A DNA stretch of 64,000 bases from Glycomyces tritici (GTDB lineage Bacteria > Actinomycetota > Actinomycetes > Mycobacteriales > Micromonosporaceae): contig NZ_JAUEMJ010000003.1 of the NCBI RefSeq assembly GCF_030403505.1, positions 62,001-126,000 on the forward strand, read 5' to 3'. Positions 35,262-42,912 of the stretch are shown one piece after another. A model generated the notes under the pieces. It saw only the letters and a list, made by a program, of their open reading frames with translations. It had not been told where the DNA came from and did no database searches. Position 1 is the stretch's first letter. Every line of letters starts with the position of its first letter. Position numbers and translations under genes: made by a program.

Positions 35262-35283
35262 CGCTCCAACCTATGCCCGCCGC

Positions 35284-35979
35284 TCAGGCCGCGCCAACGG
35301 AAATCCGGCGGCTCTCCTTGCGGCGCAGGTAGACCTCGATGAACAGCAGGTTGAGCACCACCGAGCCGACGATCGAGGCCGTGTAGGCGACGCTGAAGAG
35401 CGCGTCGAAGTCGCCGCCGTAGAACCCGTCGAGCAGCGGCAGCTGCACGACGATGAACAGGCCCAGGTAGACCCTGAGCATCACGGCGGCGAAGGTCGCG
35501 GCCATGGAGCGCAGCATCCACCGCTCGTGCGCGGCGAAGTCGCGCGCCCGCACCGCCCGGTAGGCGCGCCAGGCCGAGTAGAGCCAGAACACGTCGAGGA
35601 ACACGAACGTCACGAGCGCGATCGGCCCGGCCGTGGTCAGCACGGCGACGACGATGCCGGTGAGCGCGCCCGGGAGGATCCCGCCGAGCAGGTAGACGCG
35701 GCCGAGGACGCGGTGGGCCTTCGGGTGCCTGCGGCGGATCGAGCCGAAGAACTGGAACGGCCCCACCAGGAGCGCGATGCCCCCGGCGGCGGCGTGGGCG
35801 ACGAGGACCGGGAGGTGGAACGGGACGTTCTCGCGGAGGTCCACGCGCGGTTCCACCCCCGCGAGGTAGGGCGGTACGGCGCTGAGGACGATCGCGACGC
35901 CGGCGACCGCGACCACGACGACCGCGATGCGGCCGCGTCTCGAGCCGGCCCGCTTCGGGGCGGTGAGGGTGGCGCTCAT
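35284..35979 (-). CDS. DUF2306 family membrane protein
   Basis: 231 residues with about seven helices. The family signature is in HAAAGGIALLVGPFQFFGSIRRRHPKAHRVLGRVYLLGGILPG and DFAAHERWMLRSMAATFAAVMLRVYLGL, with membrane-embedded His residues reminiscent of haem- or redox-type four-helix membrane folds (ferric-reductase-like, inference). Divergent from a MerR-type regulator across a CTATC palindrome array, so it is probably the regulator's target. The function is unknown. Confidence 0.85.
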   Translation of the reverse strand: MSATLTAPKRAGSRRGRIAVVVVAVAGVAIVLSAVPPYLAGVEPRVDLRENVPFHLPVLVAHAAAGGIALLVGPFQFFGSIRRRHPKAHRVLGRVYLLGGILPGALTGIVVAVLTTAGPIALVTFVFLDVFWLYSAWRAYRAVRARDFAAHERWMLRSMAATFAAVMLRVYLGLFIVVQLPLLDGFYGGDFDALFSVAYTASIVGSVVLNLLFIEVYLRRKESRRISVGAA

Positions 35980-36008
35980 GAGGGGGTGCTCCTAGTGTCG
36001 TGAGCTAA

Positions 36009-36029
36009 ACTATCGATAGTCAAGCTATC
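36009..36029. promoter_or_regulatory. MerR-type operator array
   Basis: ACTATCGATAGT at 36009-36020 is a perfect palindrome. Its right half-site GATAG pairs again with CTATC at 36025-36029 (GATAG-N5-CTATC). Three half-sites lie between the divergent DUF2306 and MerR genes, about 30 bp before the former's start, and are the best candidate binding site for the regulator. Confidence 0.65.
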
Positions 36030-36074
36030 ACTAAATCGGACAGGTCACAACCGCCGCTCGGGTATGAAGGACGC

Positions 36075-36857
36075 ATGCGAATCGGAGAGCTCAGCGCCAG
36101 GACCGGGGTCCCCGTGGCCACGATCAAGTACTACGTGCGCGAAGGCCTCGTCTCGGGCGGCGAGCGGACCGGCCACAACCAGGTCCGCTACGGCGAGGAG
36201 CACGTGCGGCGGCTGCGGCTGGTCCGCGCCATGGTCGAGACCGGCGCGCTCCCGATCGCCAAGGTCCGCGAGGTCATCGCCGAGGTCGAGGAGCCGGGCC
36301 GGGACCTCGACAGCGCCCTCGGCGTCGCCAGCCGGGCCCTCGCCAGCCACCGCGCGCCGATCGAGGAGCCCGAGGAGGCCGACCTCGAGACGGCGCGGGC
36401 GATCGTGCGGCGGCGCGGCTGGGACCGGATTCCGCTCGACCACCCGCATCTGCGGACGCTCGCCGACGTCATCGGGCGCCTGCGCCTCCTCGGCCTCGCC
36501 GACATGGTCGAACACGAGGACCGGTACGCGCTCGCGGCCGAGCAGGTGGCCGAGGCCGACATCCACCTCCTCATGCAGCGCGAGGAGCGCGACGAAATTC
36601 TCGAGACGATGATCGTGGGGACCGTGCTCGGCGACGCGCTCTTGACGACCCTCCGGCGCATCGCCCAGGTCGAGATCTCCGGCCGCGACATCAAAGGGCC
36701 CGATCACGATCGGGCCGATCCTGAATGTTCCTTATCCACAAGGGATGCTGATGCCGGACCGTCCGCGCCCGTCGCGGAGCCCGTCCATGCGAAAATGGCA
36801 ATGTCTGCACTTGTCGGGTTTTCGACTGTGCAAGTCGAATGGGCGGTTCTACGCTGA
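36075..36857 (+). CDS. MerR family transcriptional regulator with extended C-terminus
   Basis: 260 residues as read. The MerR head is textbook: MRIGELSARTGVPVATIKYYVREGLVSGGERTGHNQVRYGEEHVRRLRLVRAM. The middle helical effector domain follows (ETARAIVRRRGWDRIPLDHPHLRTLADVIGRLRLLG). Related regulators end soon after TLRRIAQ, around residue 200-210. Here the frame runs on ~50 residues through a GC hairpin (36697-36716) and low-similarity sequence (SLSTRDADAGPSAPVAEPV), so the natural stop appears lost or the tail is newly acquired. There is no Cys pair for metal sensing in the core. Confidence 0.85.
   Translation: MRIGELSARTGVPVATIKYYVREGLVSGGERTGHNQVRYGEEHVRRLRLVRAMVETGALPIAKVREVIAEVEEPGRDLDSALGVASRALASHRAPIEEPEEADLETARAIVRRRGWDRIPLDHPHLRTLADVIGRLRLLGLADMVEHEDRYALAAEQVAEADIHLLMQREERDEILETMIVGTVLGDALLTTLRRIAQVEISGRDIKGPDHDRADPECSLSTRDADAGPSAPVAEPVHAKMAMSALVGFSTVQVEWAVLR
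36697..36716 (+). terminator. Hairpin inside the 3' part of the MerR reading frame
   Basis: GGCCCGATC (36697-36705) and GATCGGGCC (36708-36716) pair perfectly with a 2-base centre (effective loop 4). It sits about where MerR homologues end, so it may be the original terminator now read through. Confidence 0.45.
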
Positions 36858-36964
36858 TTCCACGCACCTGATGGCGCGGCGGCAGAGGCCAAGCCTGCTC
36901 GACGAGAGACTTTGCCGCCATCACCAGGAGGCCGTCCGACGAAGTGGGGTAGTCGAGACGGCCG

Positions 36965-37003
36965 GCGGCGGGGCTCCATCTACCTGGCCTGGAGCCCCGC
37001 CGC
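36965..37003 (-). terminator. Terminator hairpin of the sulfotransferase gene
   Basis: GCGGCGGGGCTCCA (36965-36978) and TGGAGCCCCGCCGC (36990-37003) form a perfect 14-bp stem with an 11-nt loop, 19 bp past the leftward sulfotransferase stop. There is no U tract. Confidence 0.65.
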
Positions 37004-37022
37004 ACTTCTCACGGCTCCCGGC

Positions 37023-37907
37023 TCACGGCCGGTGGAGCCAGTCCAGCAGTTCTTTCGGGGCCATCTGCGCGACCCGTGCCGTGTAGGCCGCCAGCGCCTC
37101 GTCGCCCAGGAGCGCCGCCCCCGAACCCGACGTGCCGTTCCGGAAGAAGGCGTCGCGGCTGCGGAAGAGGCCCGCCGGGTCCGGGGCCGTGTGCGCGGCC
37201 TTCGCCTTCATCTCGCCGAAGGTCGCGGCTTTGACGAGTTCGGGCCAGCGCGATTCGTCCACTTCGATGTCGAGCCAGGCGGCGATGCGGCGCATCTCGC
37301 CGTCGAGGTCGGCGGCGAGGTCGGCGTAGTGGACGAGGAGGAGGTTCGGCGCATCGCGGCGGGCCCAGGCGTCGGCGAGGTGGGCCATGACGCCGGGGAG
37401 CATGTCGGGGGCTTCGCGCGGGTCGTGGTGGGACCGGGTCCAGCCGGCCAGCCAGTCGCGGAGTTCGGGGCGGGGTCCGCTTCTCGCTTCGGGCACGGGC
37501 TCGCCGGTGAGTTCGGCGACGCGTTCGCGGATGATGTTGTCGCCCTGGTGGTAGAGGGAGACGGCGGCGTCGAGGGGGTGGCGGGCGACGACGATGTAGC
37601 GGGTCTCGGGTCGGATCGGGATGCCGTCGAGCGGGGTGTGGGTCTTGATGATGCGGCGGTGGCGCTGGGCTTCGAGCCGGGCGAAGACCTCGTCCGCGGG
37701 CGCGATGGTCCAGTCGAGCCAGGGCGAGAGTTCCGACAGGGGCGCGGGGAGTTCGGGGGTCTGGAAGGCCAGGAGGGCGCAGATCATCTGCGTCCAGGTG
37801 GTGCCGTGTTTGGAGCGGGTGCTGATGACGATGTCGCCGTCGCGGGCGGGGAAGCCGAGCCAGCGGTGGCTGTCTTCCATGTCTGAGACGTATCTGTGGG
37901 GAAGCAC
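37023..37907 (-). CDS. Sulfotransferase domain-containing protein
   Basis: 294 residues of the cytosolic type-1 sulfotransferase fold. The 5'-phosphosulfate loop is DIVISTRSKHGTTWTQMI, the 3'-phosphate binding segment is YIVVARHPLDAAVSLYHQ, and the late RSRDAFFRNGTSG resembles the family's RKGxxGDWK motif. It would transfer sulfate from PAPS to a hydroxyl or amine acceptor; the acceptor is unknown. GTG 37907 is 6 nt after TAAGCT (leaderless). Confidence 0.9.
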   Translation of the reverse strand: MLPHRYVSDMEDSHRWLGFPARDGDIVISTRSKHGTTWTQMICALLAFQTPELPAPLSELSPWLDWTIAPADEVFARLEAQRHRRIIKTHTPLDGIPIRPETRYIVVARHPLDAAVSLYHQGDNIIRERVAELTGEPVPEARSGPRPELRDWLAGWTRSHHDPREAPDMLPGVMAHLADAWARRDAPNLLLVHYADLAADLDGEMRRIAAWLDIEVDESRWPELVKAATFGEMKAKAAHTAPDPAGLFRSRDAFFRNGTSGSGAALLGDEALAAYTARVAQMAPKELLDWLHRP

Positions 37908-38004
37908 CGGAAGAGCTTAGGGCAGCAGGGGAACGGACGCAGCCTTTTTCTGCGCGGCCGCCTACGATGGGTGGACGGTCCGACTAGTGAGGAGTGCGAT
38001 TCCC

Positions 38005-38547
38005 TTGGCCCTCAACTCGAGCATGGTGCCGCTCGGCACGCCCGCCCCCGATTTCTCGCTGCCGGACCTCGAGGGCGAGGTGCGGTCGCTCGCGGGCTTC
38101 GACGCGCCGATGCTGCTGCTCGCGTTCGTGTGCAACCACTGCCCCTACGTGCGGCACATCGAGCAGGCCTTCGGGTCCTTCGCCGCCGGCCAGGTGGACC
38201 TGGACGTGGTCGCGGTGTGCTCCAACGACGCCGTGAACTACCCCGACGACGCGCCCGCGGGCCTGGCCGACCAGGTGGCGCGCGCGAACTGGACGTTCCC
38301 GTACCTGGTCGACGAGTCGCAGGAGGTCGCCCGCGCCTACAGCGCGGCCTGCACCCCGGACTTCTTCCTGTACGGGCCCGACCGCACGCTCGCCTACCGG
38401 GGCGCGTTCGACGGCTCGACCCCCGGCAACGGCGTGCCCGTCACCGGGGAGTACCTGGCCGGCGCGATCGAGCTGGTCCGCCGGGGCGAGCCGGTGCCCG
38501 AGCCGCACTACCCGTCGACGGGGTGCGGCATCAAGTGGCGGTCGTAG
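38005..38547 (+). CDS. Thioredoxin-like (AhpC/TSA-type) protein
   Basis: 180 residues. PLGTPAPDFSLPDLEGEVRSLAGF is the peroxiredoxin-like start, and LLLAFVCNHCPYVRHIEQAF places Cys residues where the thioredoxin fold has its active site, here as C-N-H-C-P-Y. YLVDESQEVARAYSAACTPDFFLYGPD with a further Cys and cis-Pro follows. It probably reduces or isomerises thiols, or acts as a peroxiredoxin-like enzyme, in the cytosol. The start is placed at TTG 38005 (behind GAGGAG); GTG 37987 is also in frame. Confidence 0.88.
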   Translation: MALNSSMVPLGTPAPDFSLPDLEGEVRSLAGFDAPMLLLAFVCNHCPYVRHIEQAFGSFAAGQVDLDVVAVCSNDAVNYPDDAPAGLADQVARANWTFPYLVDESQEVARAYSAACTPDFFLYGPDRTLAYRGAFDGSTPGNGVPVTGEYLAGAIELVRRGEPVPEPHYPSTGCGIKWRS

Positions 38548-38696
38548 CCGTTCAGCAGGTGTAGCCGCCCGGCGGCCCGGACGGCGTGGTCGTCGGCGGC
38601 CCCTACGAAGTGGCCGCCCGGCGGCTGGGACGAGTCGGCCGTCCGGCGGTCCGAGCGTCGTTCGCTCTGCGGCCCGAGCGTCGTTCGCCCCGCGGT

Positions 38697-39875
38697 TCAG
38701 ACGAGTGCGCCGTCGCGGGCGACCACGGTGCCGTTCTTGACGACGAGCTTGCGCCGGTGGTGCTCGAGCACGGCTTCGGACGGGTTGCGTCCGGCGACGG
38801 CGACGAGGTCGGCGTTGTCGCCGACGGCGAGGCCGTAGCCGTCGAGCTTGAGCAGGCGGGCGCCGCCGAAGGTCGCGGCCTCCAGGGCCAGTTCGATGTC
38901 GGCGTCCTTGCTGTAGCCGGCGTTGCGGGCGAACCACTGGGTGCGCTGCAGGTTGTCGCCGGTGCCGTAGGGGCTCCAGAGGTCGCGCACGCCGTCGTTG
39001 CCGATGCCCATGGCGACGCCGGCTTCGTCGAGTTCGCGCAGCGGCAGGATCTTCTTGGGCGCCACGGAGGTCAGGCCGATCTTGAGTTCGGCGAGGTCGG
39101 CGATGAGGCGGGCGCGGGTGGCGTCGTCGGCGTCGCAGAGCGCGAAGGCGTGGCTGATGACGACCTTGCCGGTGTAGCCGAGGGCGCGGGTGCGCTCGAT
39201 GATCATGTCGAACTCGCGGATGCCGAGGTCGCCGCCGTCGTGGAGGTGGATGTCGATCTCGGCGCCGTGCTTCTCGGCGAGGGCGAAGACGAGGTCGAGG
39301 TGGCGTTCGGCGTCGCCGTCGAAGCCCTCGGGGTCGATGCCGCCGATCGACTTGACGCCGACCTGCAGCGCCTCGTCCAGGAGGGCGGCGGTGCCGGGAC
39401 TGGCGAGGATGCCGGTCTGCGGGAAGGCGACGAGTTCGACGTCGATGCGCCCGGCGAGGCGTTCGGCGGCCTCGCGCACGGCGTGGACGGCGCCGATGCC
39501 GATGCCGGGGTCGATGTCCACGTGGGAGCGGGCGTGGGTGGTGCCGGAGACGACCATGTTGGTGAGGAGCGCGGTGATGAAGTCGGGGTTGGGGACGCCG
39601 AACTCGGCGCGGCGCTCGGCGCCGTACGCGATGGCCGCGGCGAGGCCGGGCCCGGCGGTGCGGGGCACCCAGGGGCCGCCCCACAGGGTCTTGTCGACGT
39701 GGGCGTGGGCGTCCACGAGCCCGGGGATGACGACGGCGCCGGCGAGGTCTTCGACGATCGCGCCGTCGCTCTCGAGCGAGTCCGCGACGGCGTGGATGGT
39801 GCCGTCGCGGACCAGGAGGTCGGTGCGTCCCTCACGGCCCCAGAGCCGGGCGTCGCGCAGCAGCAGGTCGGTCAT
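38697..39875 (-). CDS. Amidohydrolase, cytosine-deaminase-like
   Basis: 392 residues. The metal motif is VIPGLVDAHAHVDKTLWGG (H-x-H), with later ligands in IDIHLHDGGDLG, KVVISHAFALCD and IGNDGVRDLWSPYG, the order of the CodA/cytosine-deaminase branch. It also contains THARSHVDIDP. Likely deaminates or hydrolyses a cyclic amide or pyrimidine-like compound. The ATG at 39875 was chosen; the open frame upstream covers the operator region. It is divergent from a GntR regulator that probably controls it. Confidence 0.88.
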   Translation of the reverse strand: MTDLLLRDARLWGREGRTDLLVRDGTIHAVADSLESDGAIVEDLAGAVVIPGLVDAHAHVDKTLWGGPWVPRTAGPGLAAAIAYGAERRAEFGVPNPDFITALLTNMVVSGTTHARSHVDIDPGIGIGAVHAVREAAERLAGRIDVELVAFPQTGILASPGTAALLDEALQVGVKSIGGIDPEGFDGDAERHLDLVFALAEKHGAEIDIHLHDGGDLGIREFDMIIERTRALGYTGKVVISHAFALCDADDATRARLIADLAELKIGLTSVAPKKILPLRELDEAGVAMGIGNDGVRDLWSPYGTGDNLQRTQWFARNAGYSKDADIELALEAATFGGARLLKLDGYGLAVGDNADLVAVAGRNPSEAVLEHHRRKLVVKNGTVVARDGALV

Positions 39876-39910
39876 GTGCAGATCCTCTCGCCTCAGTTCC
39901 CGCCCATAGC

Positions 39911-39940
39911 GGTATACCACTAATGGAGACGGTATACCGT
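39911..39940. promoter_or_regulatory. GntR operator pair (GGTATACC)
   Basis: GGTATACC occurs at 39911-39918 and inside the 12-bp palindrome ACGGTATACCGT at 39929-39940. The centres are 20 bp apart, on the same helix face. They lie between the divergent amidohydrolase and GntR genes and resemble FadR-subfamily operators in length and symmetry. Confidence 0.7.
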
Positions 39941-39987
39941 TGCACCGACCCCCGGCCACCGGCCGGGCCCGCGGAGAGAGAAGCGCC

Positions 39988-40677
39988 ATGACCCGAGCCG
40001 AACAGGTCTACCAGGCCCTGCGCGAGCGCATCGTCACCGTCGCCCTCACGCCCGGCGCGCGGCTCATCGAACGCGACCTCGCCGCCGAGTTCGAGGTCTC
40101 CCGCATCCCCCTGCGGGAGGCGCTGCAGCGCCTGGCGGCCGACGGCCTCGTCACCACGGTCCCCGGCCAGGGCAGCATCGTCACCGTGCCCACCCCGAAG
40201 GACATCGAAGACCTCCTCGACGTGCGAGCCGGACTCGAACCGCTCGCCGCCCGCCTCGCCGCCACCGGAGCCGGGCCCGAGGCCCTGGCCCGCCTGCGCG
40301 ACTGCGTCCGCCCCCAGGCCGACCCTGAAGCGCTCACCGAGGCCAACGCGGCCTTCCACCGCGAGGTCACGGCCGCCGCGGGCAACCCGCTCCTCGCCCA
40401 GATCATGGAGCCCCTCGAAGCGCGCATGCGCTGGCTCTTCCACCTGTCCGCCGAACGCGACCCCGACCGCCAGCGCCTCGAGCACGCCGAACTCCTCGAA
40501 GCGCTCGAAGCGGCCGACCCCGACCGGGCCGCCGCGATCGCCCTGGCGCACATCGAGGACGGGCGCGGCCCGACCCTGGCGGCGACGCGCCGCTGGCGGC
40601 TCGAAGCGGTGGACCCCAACGAGGCCACGAAGACCCGCCGCCGACCGGCGCGCACGGCGAAGCCGCAGGCGTCTTGA
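39988..40677 (+). CDS. GntR family transcriptional regulator (FCD/FadR subfamily)
   Basis: 229 residues. Winged helix: EQVYQALRERIVTVALTPGARLIERDLAAEFEVSRIPLREALQRLAADGLV. The FCD effector domain has DLLDVRAGLEPLAARLAA, AFHREVTAAAGNPLLAQIME and LLEALEAADPDRAAAIALAHI, whose Asp/His residues usually hold a metal. The ATG at 39988 is preceded by GAGAGAG; the open frame start at 39940 lies in the operator. A basic tail KTRRRPARTAKPQAS ends the protein. Divergent from, and probably regulating, the amidohydrolase. Confidence 0.93.
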   Translation: MTRAEQVYQALRERIVTVALTPGARLIERDLAAEFEVSRIPLREALQRLAADGLVTTVPGQGSIVTVPTPKDIEDLLDVRAGLEPLAARLAATGAGPEALARLRDCVRPQADPEALTEANAAFHREVTAAAGNPLLAQIMEPLEARMRWLFHLSAERDPDRQRLEHAELLEALEAADPDRAAAIALAHIEDGRGPTLAATRRWRLEAVDPNEATKTRRRPARTAKPQAS

Positions 40678-40791
40678 CCTGCGGATACGCGGAATGTCGG
40701 ACCCTTGTGGGAGTGTGGTCCTTTTCGGTTGGTCGGAGGCGGATGCGGGTGGGAAGGGGCATGCCCTACGCGCCGCGGCCGTCGCCCCGGC

Positions 40792-40826
40792 GCGTAACGC
40801 GTAACGCGTAACGCGTAACGCGTAAC
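40792..40826. repeat. Five tandem copies of the heptamer GCGTAAC
   Basis: Positions 40792-40826 are exactly five copies of GCGTAAC in a row. On the minus strand they begin one base after the Trp codon at 40828-40830 that ends the conserved part of Maf. Because the unit is 7 bp, loss or gain of one copy changes the reading frame of anything translated through it. Confidence 0.95.
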
Positions 40827-41415
40827 GCCAGAGACTGTGCAGCGCGATCTCCAGCTCACCGAGCATGTTGCGCAGCAGCGGCATCGAGAGGCCGATGACC
40901 GTGCCCGGGTCGCCGTCGATGCGGTCGATGAACGCCGAGCCGTAGCCGTCGAGCGTGAACGAGCCGGCCACGTGCAGCGGCTCCCCCGTCGCCACGTACG
41001 CGGCGATCTCCTCGTCGGAGACCTCCGCGAAGTGCACGACCGTCCCCGCCGAGCGCACGATCTGCCGGTCGGCGGCCACGTCGATCAGGCAGTGCCCGGT
41101 GTAGAGCGTCCCTGAGTTCCCGCGCATCCGCTTCCACCGCGACGTCGCCTCTTCGGGCCCGCCGGGCTTGCCGAGGATCTCGTGCCCGAAGTGCAGCACC
41201 GAGTCGCACCCCAGCACCAGCGAATCAGGGCCCACCAGGTTCAGGACCGCGTTCGCCTTCATCTCCGCGAGCGTCGCCGCCAGCTCGGCCGGGTCGTGGC
41301 CCATCACCTGGCTCTCGTCGACGCCGGAGACGATCACCTGCGGCTCGATCCCGGCCGCCTTCAGCAGCTCGCGGCGCGCAGGCGACTGCGAAGCGAGGAC
41401 GAACGGTCGGCTCAA
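40792..41415 (-). CDS. maf: Maf family nucleoside triphosphate pyrophosphatase with displaced stop
   Basis: The Maf domain is complete in residues 1-196: LASQSPARRELLKAAGI, VDESQV, LGCDSVLHFGHEILGKPGG, W-K-R-M-RGNSGTLYTGH, and GDPGTVIGLSMPLLRNMLGELEIALHSLW. Members hydrolyse non-canonical NTPs. Homologues end about here. In this sequence the frame enters the heptamer repeat and finds no stop until 39832, antisense to the GntR gene, giving a 527-residue nominal product. I give the end of the repeat as a working boundary. TTG 41415 overlaps the accE stop (TTGA), so maf is coupled to it. Confidence 0.85.
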
Positions 41416-41621
41416 CGGTCCATGCCCCTGCGGGCCGGGACCGCGGTGTCGCGCCAGGACCGGCGCACCCGCAGCTGCAGCCCCGGGTTCGACCAGGCGG
41501 CCCGGCGGCTCGGCGCCTCGGACTCCTCGACCGGGCGCGGCAGGGCCGTGATCAGCCCGACCAGCGCGGCGAGCTCCTCATCTGTGGGGTTGCCACGGAC
41601 GACCTTGAGTTCCAGACTCAT
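41412..41621 (-). CDS. accE: Acyl-CoA carboxylase epsilon subunit
   Basis: 69 residues, a typical AccE: LKVVRGNPTDEELAALVGLITAL followed by a variable tail with WSNPGLQLRVRRSW. In actinomycetes it binds the biotin-carboxylase/carboxyltransferase complex that makes malonyl- or methylmalonyl-CoA. It normally lies directly after the beta subunit gene; here an NYN-domain gene intervenes. It ends overlapping the maf start. Confidence 0.92.
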   Translation of the reverse strand: MSLELKVVRGNPTDEELAALVGLITALPRPVEESEAPSRRAAWSNPGLQLRVRRSWRDTAVPARRGMDR

Positions 41622-41627
41622 CGAGAA

Positions 41628-42641
41628 CTACTCCTCGTCGATATCGAATTCGCGGTGCACCCGCTCCCAGAAGCCGTCGCGGACCCAGATCCGCGCTTCC
41701 GGGTGGTCGCGTAGAGAGTATCCGAGTTCCTTCTCGGCTTCCACCAGCAGCTCCTTGTCGATGACCGTGGGCAGCTGGGGGCCGGGGAGCAGATCCGCTA
41801 TGTTGTCCGCGCCCCTGGTCAGGAGCCATTTGTGGCCCACGTACTCCCCGATCTGGCGCACGGTCTCGGGGTCGAGCTTCTCACCGGTCTGCGTGGTGCG
41901 GACGAATTTCGGCCGAGCGGACTCGGCTTGGGCCAGCGCCTCGGCGGCGTTCATGGTGACGGCCACGGACTGGCGCTGGCCGAAGACCGCGGCCGGGCTG
42001 GGCACACGCGGTTCGGGCTGCGTCATGGGCGCGCCGACCATGCTGTACGTGGCCGCGGCGGCGGTGCCGCTCTTGGTGAAGTACGCCCGGAGGTCTTCGG
42101 CTTCGATGGTGGCGACGGTGTCGGACTCCCACACCAGGCGCTCGGCCTGGTTGGTGCCGTAGGGCGGCTCGACGCCCCAGAGGTGGACGCGCACGCCGTA
42201 GGCCTGGGCGACCTCGACGGCGGGGACCATGTCCTCGTCGCCGGCGAGGAGGATGGCCTCGTGGACGGCGTGGTGGCGGGCGAGCAGTTCGAGGTCGGAG
42301 CGGATCTGGGCGTCGACGCCTTTCTGCTGGCCGCGCGAGTTGAGGTTTCCGAGGCGGACTTTGACGAATTCCATGTTGGCGATGACGCGCTGGTCGACGG
42401 TGGGCACGCGGTCGCGGGCGGCGTCGAACCAGTACAGGCGGAGCAGTTCGCCGTCGGAGAGGTGGTGGGCGGCGCGTTCGATGAGGGATTTGATGAGCTT
42501 CTCGGCGTCGACGCGGTAGTCGCGGCGGGAGGTGGCGTCGAGCAGGAGCTCCGCCGCCGCCGCGTAGAGGTAGCCGACGTCGATCAATATGGCGTACCGC
42601 CGGGACGGCGATCCTGGCAGCATCCCTCCGAAAGGTGTCAT
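41628..42641 (-). CDS. NYN domain-containing protein (PIN-like nuclease fold)
   Basis: 337 residues. The NYN/LabA-like domain at ~10-200 has the conserved acidic residues in YAILIDVGYLYAAAAELL, LYWFDAARD, GVDAQIRSDLELLARHHAVHEAILLAGDEDMVPAVEVAQAYGVRVHLWGVEP. The C-terminal part (KLDPETVRQIGEYVGHKWLLTRG, LRDHPEARIWVRDGFWERVHREF) is a small winged-helix-like segment. NYN proteins are thought to process RNA. ATG 42641 follows GGGAG. In the leader, GCGGGAC/GTCCCGC (42662-42680) could form a 7-bp hairpin. Six bp separate it from accE. Confidence 0.85.
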   Translation of the reverse strand: MTPFGGMLPGSPSRRYAILIDVGYLYAAAAELLLDATSRRDYRVDAEKLIKSLIERAAHHLSDGELLRLYWFDAARDRVPTVDQRVIANMEFVKVRLGNLNSRGQQKGVDAQIRSDLELLARHHAVHEAILLAGDEDMVPAVEVAQAYGVRVHLWGVEPPYGTNQAERLVWESDTVATIEAEDLRAYFTKSGTAAAATYSMVGAPMTQPEPRVPSPAAVFGQRQSVAVTMNAAEALAQAESARPKFVRTTQTGEKLDPETVRQIGEYVGHKWLLTRGADNIADLLPGPQLPTVIDKELLVEAEKELGYSLRDHPEARIWVRDGFWERVHREFDIDEE

Positions 42642-42805
42642 GGCCCACTCCCAATCGTCGGGCGGGACGAATTGTCCCGCTTCCCCCAGCTGTATAAGAC
42701 GGTACCCGGATCGGGCTCCAGGGATGGGAGTGGTGCGCGACGCTTTGGGTGGCAAAGCGGTTTCGCCCGGTAGCGGGCGCGGGCGGCGTGGCGGACGCGT
42801 GGGGG

Positions 42806-42901
42806 TCTCACCGGATCGGGTGAGAGGAAACGGCAAAGGGCGGCGGGGCCGGCCGCGGTGAAGCGTGCGAACCGTGCTTGCGCGACGGCCCCCGCCGCCC
42901 T
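42806..42901 (-). terminator. Terminator region of the acyl-CoA carboxylase beta gene
   Basis: A long stem pairs AGGGCGGCGGGGCCG (42837-42851) with CGGCCCCCGCCGCCCT (42886-42901; one bulged base), starting 12 bp after the leftward carboxylase stop. A second short hairpin, TCTCACC/GGTGAGA, lies at 42806-42825. Confidence 0.65.
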
Positions 42902-42912
42902 CTCGGTGCCCG

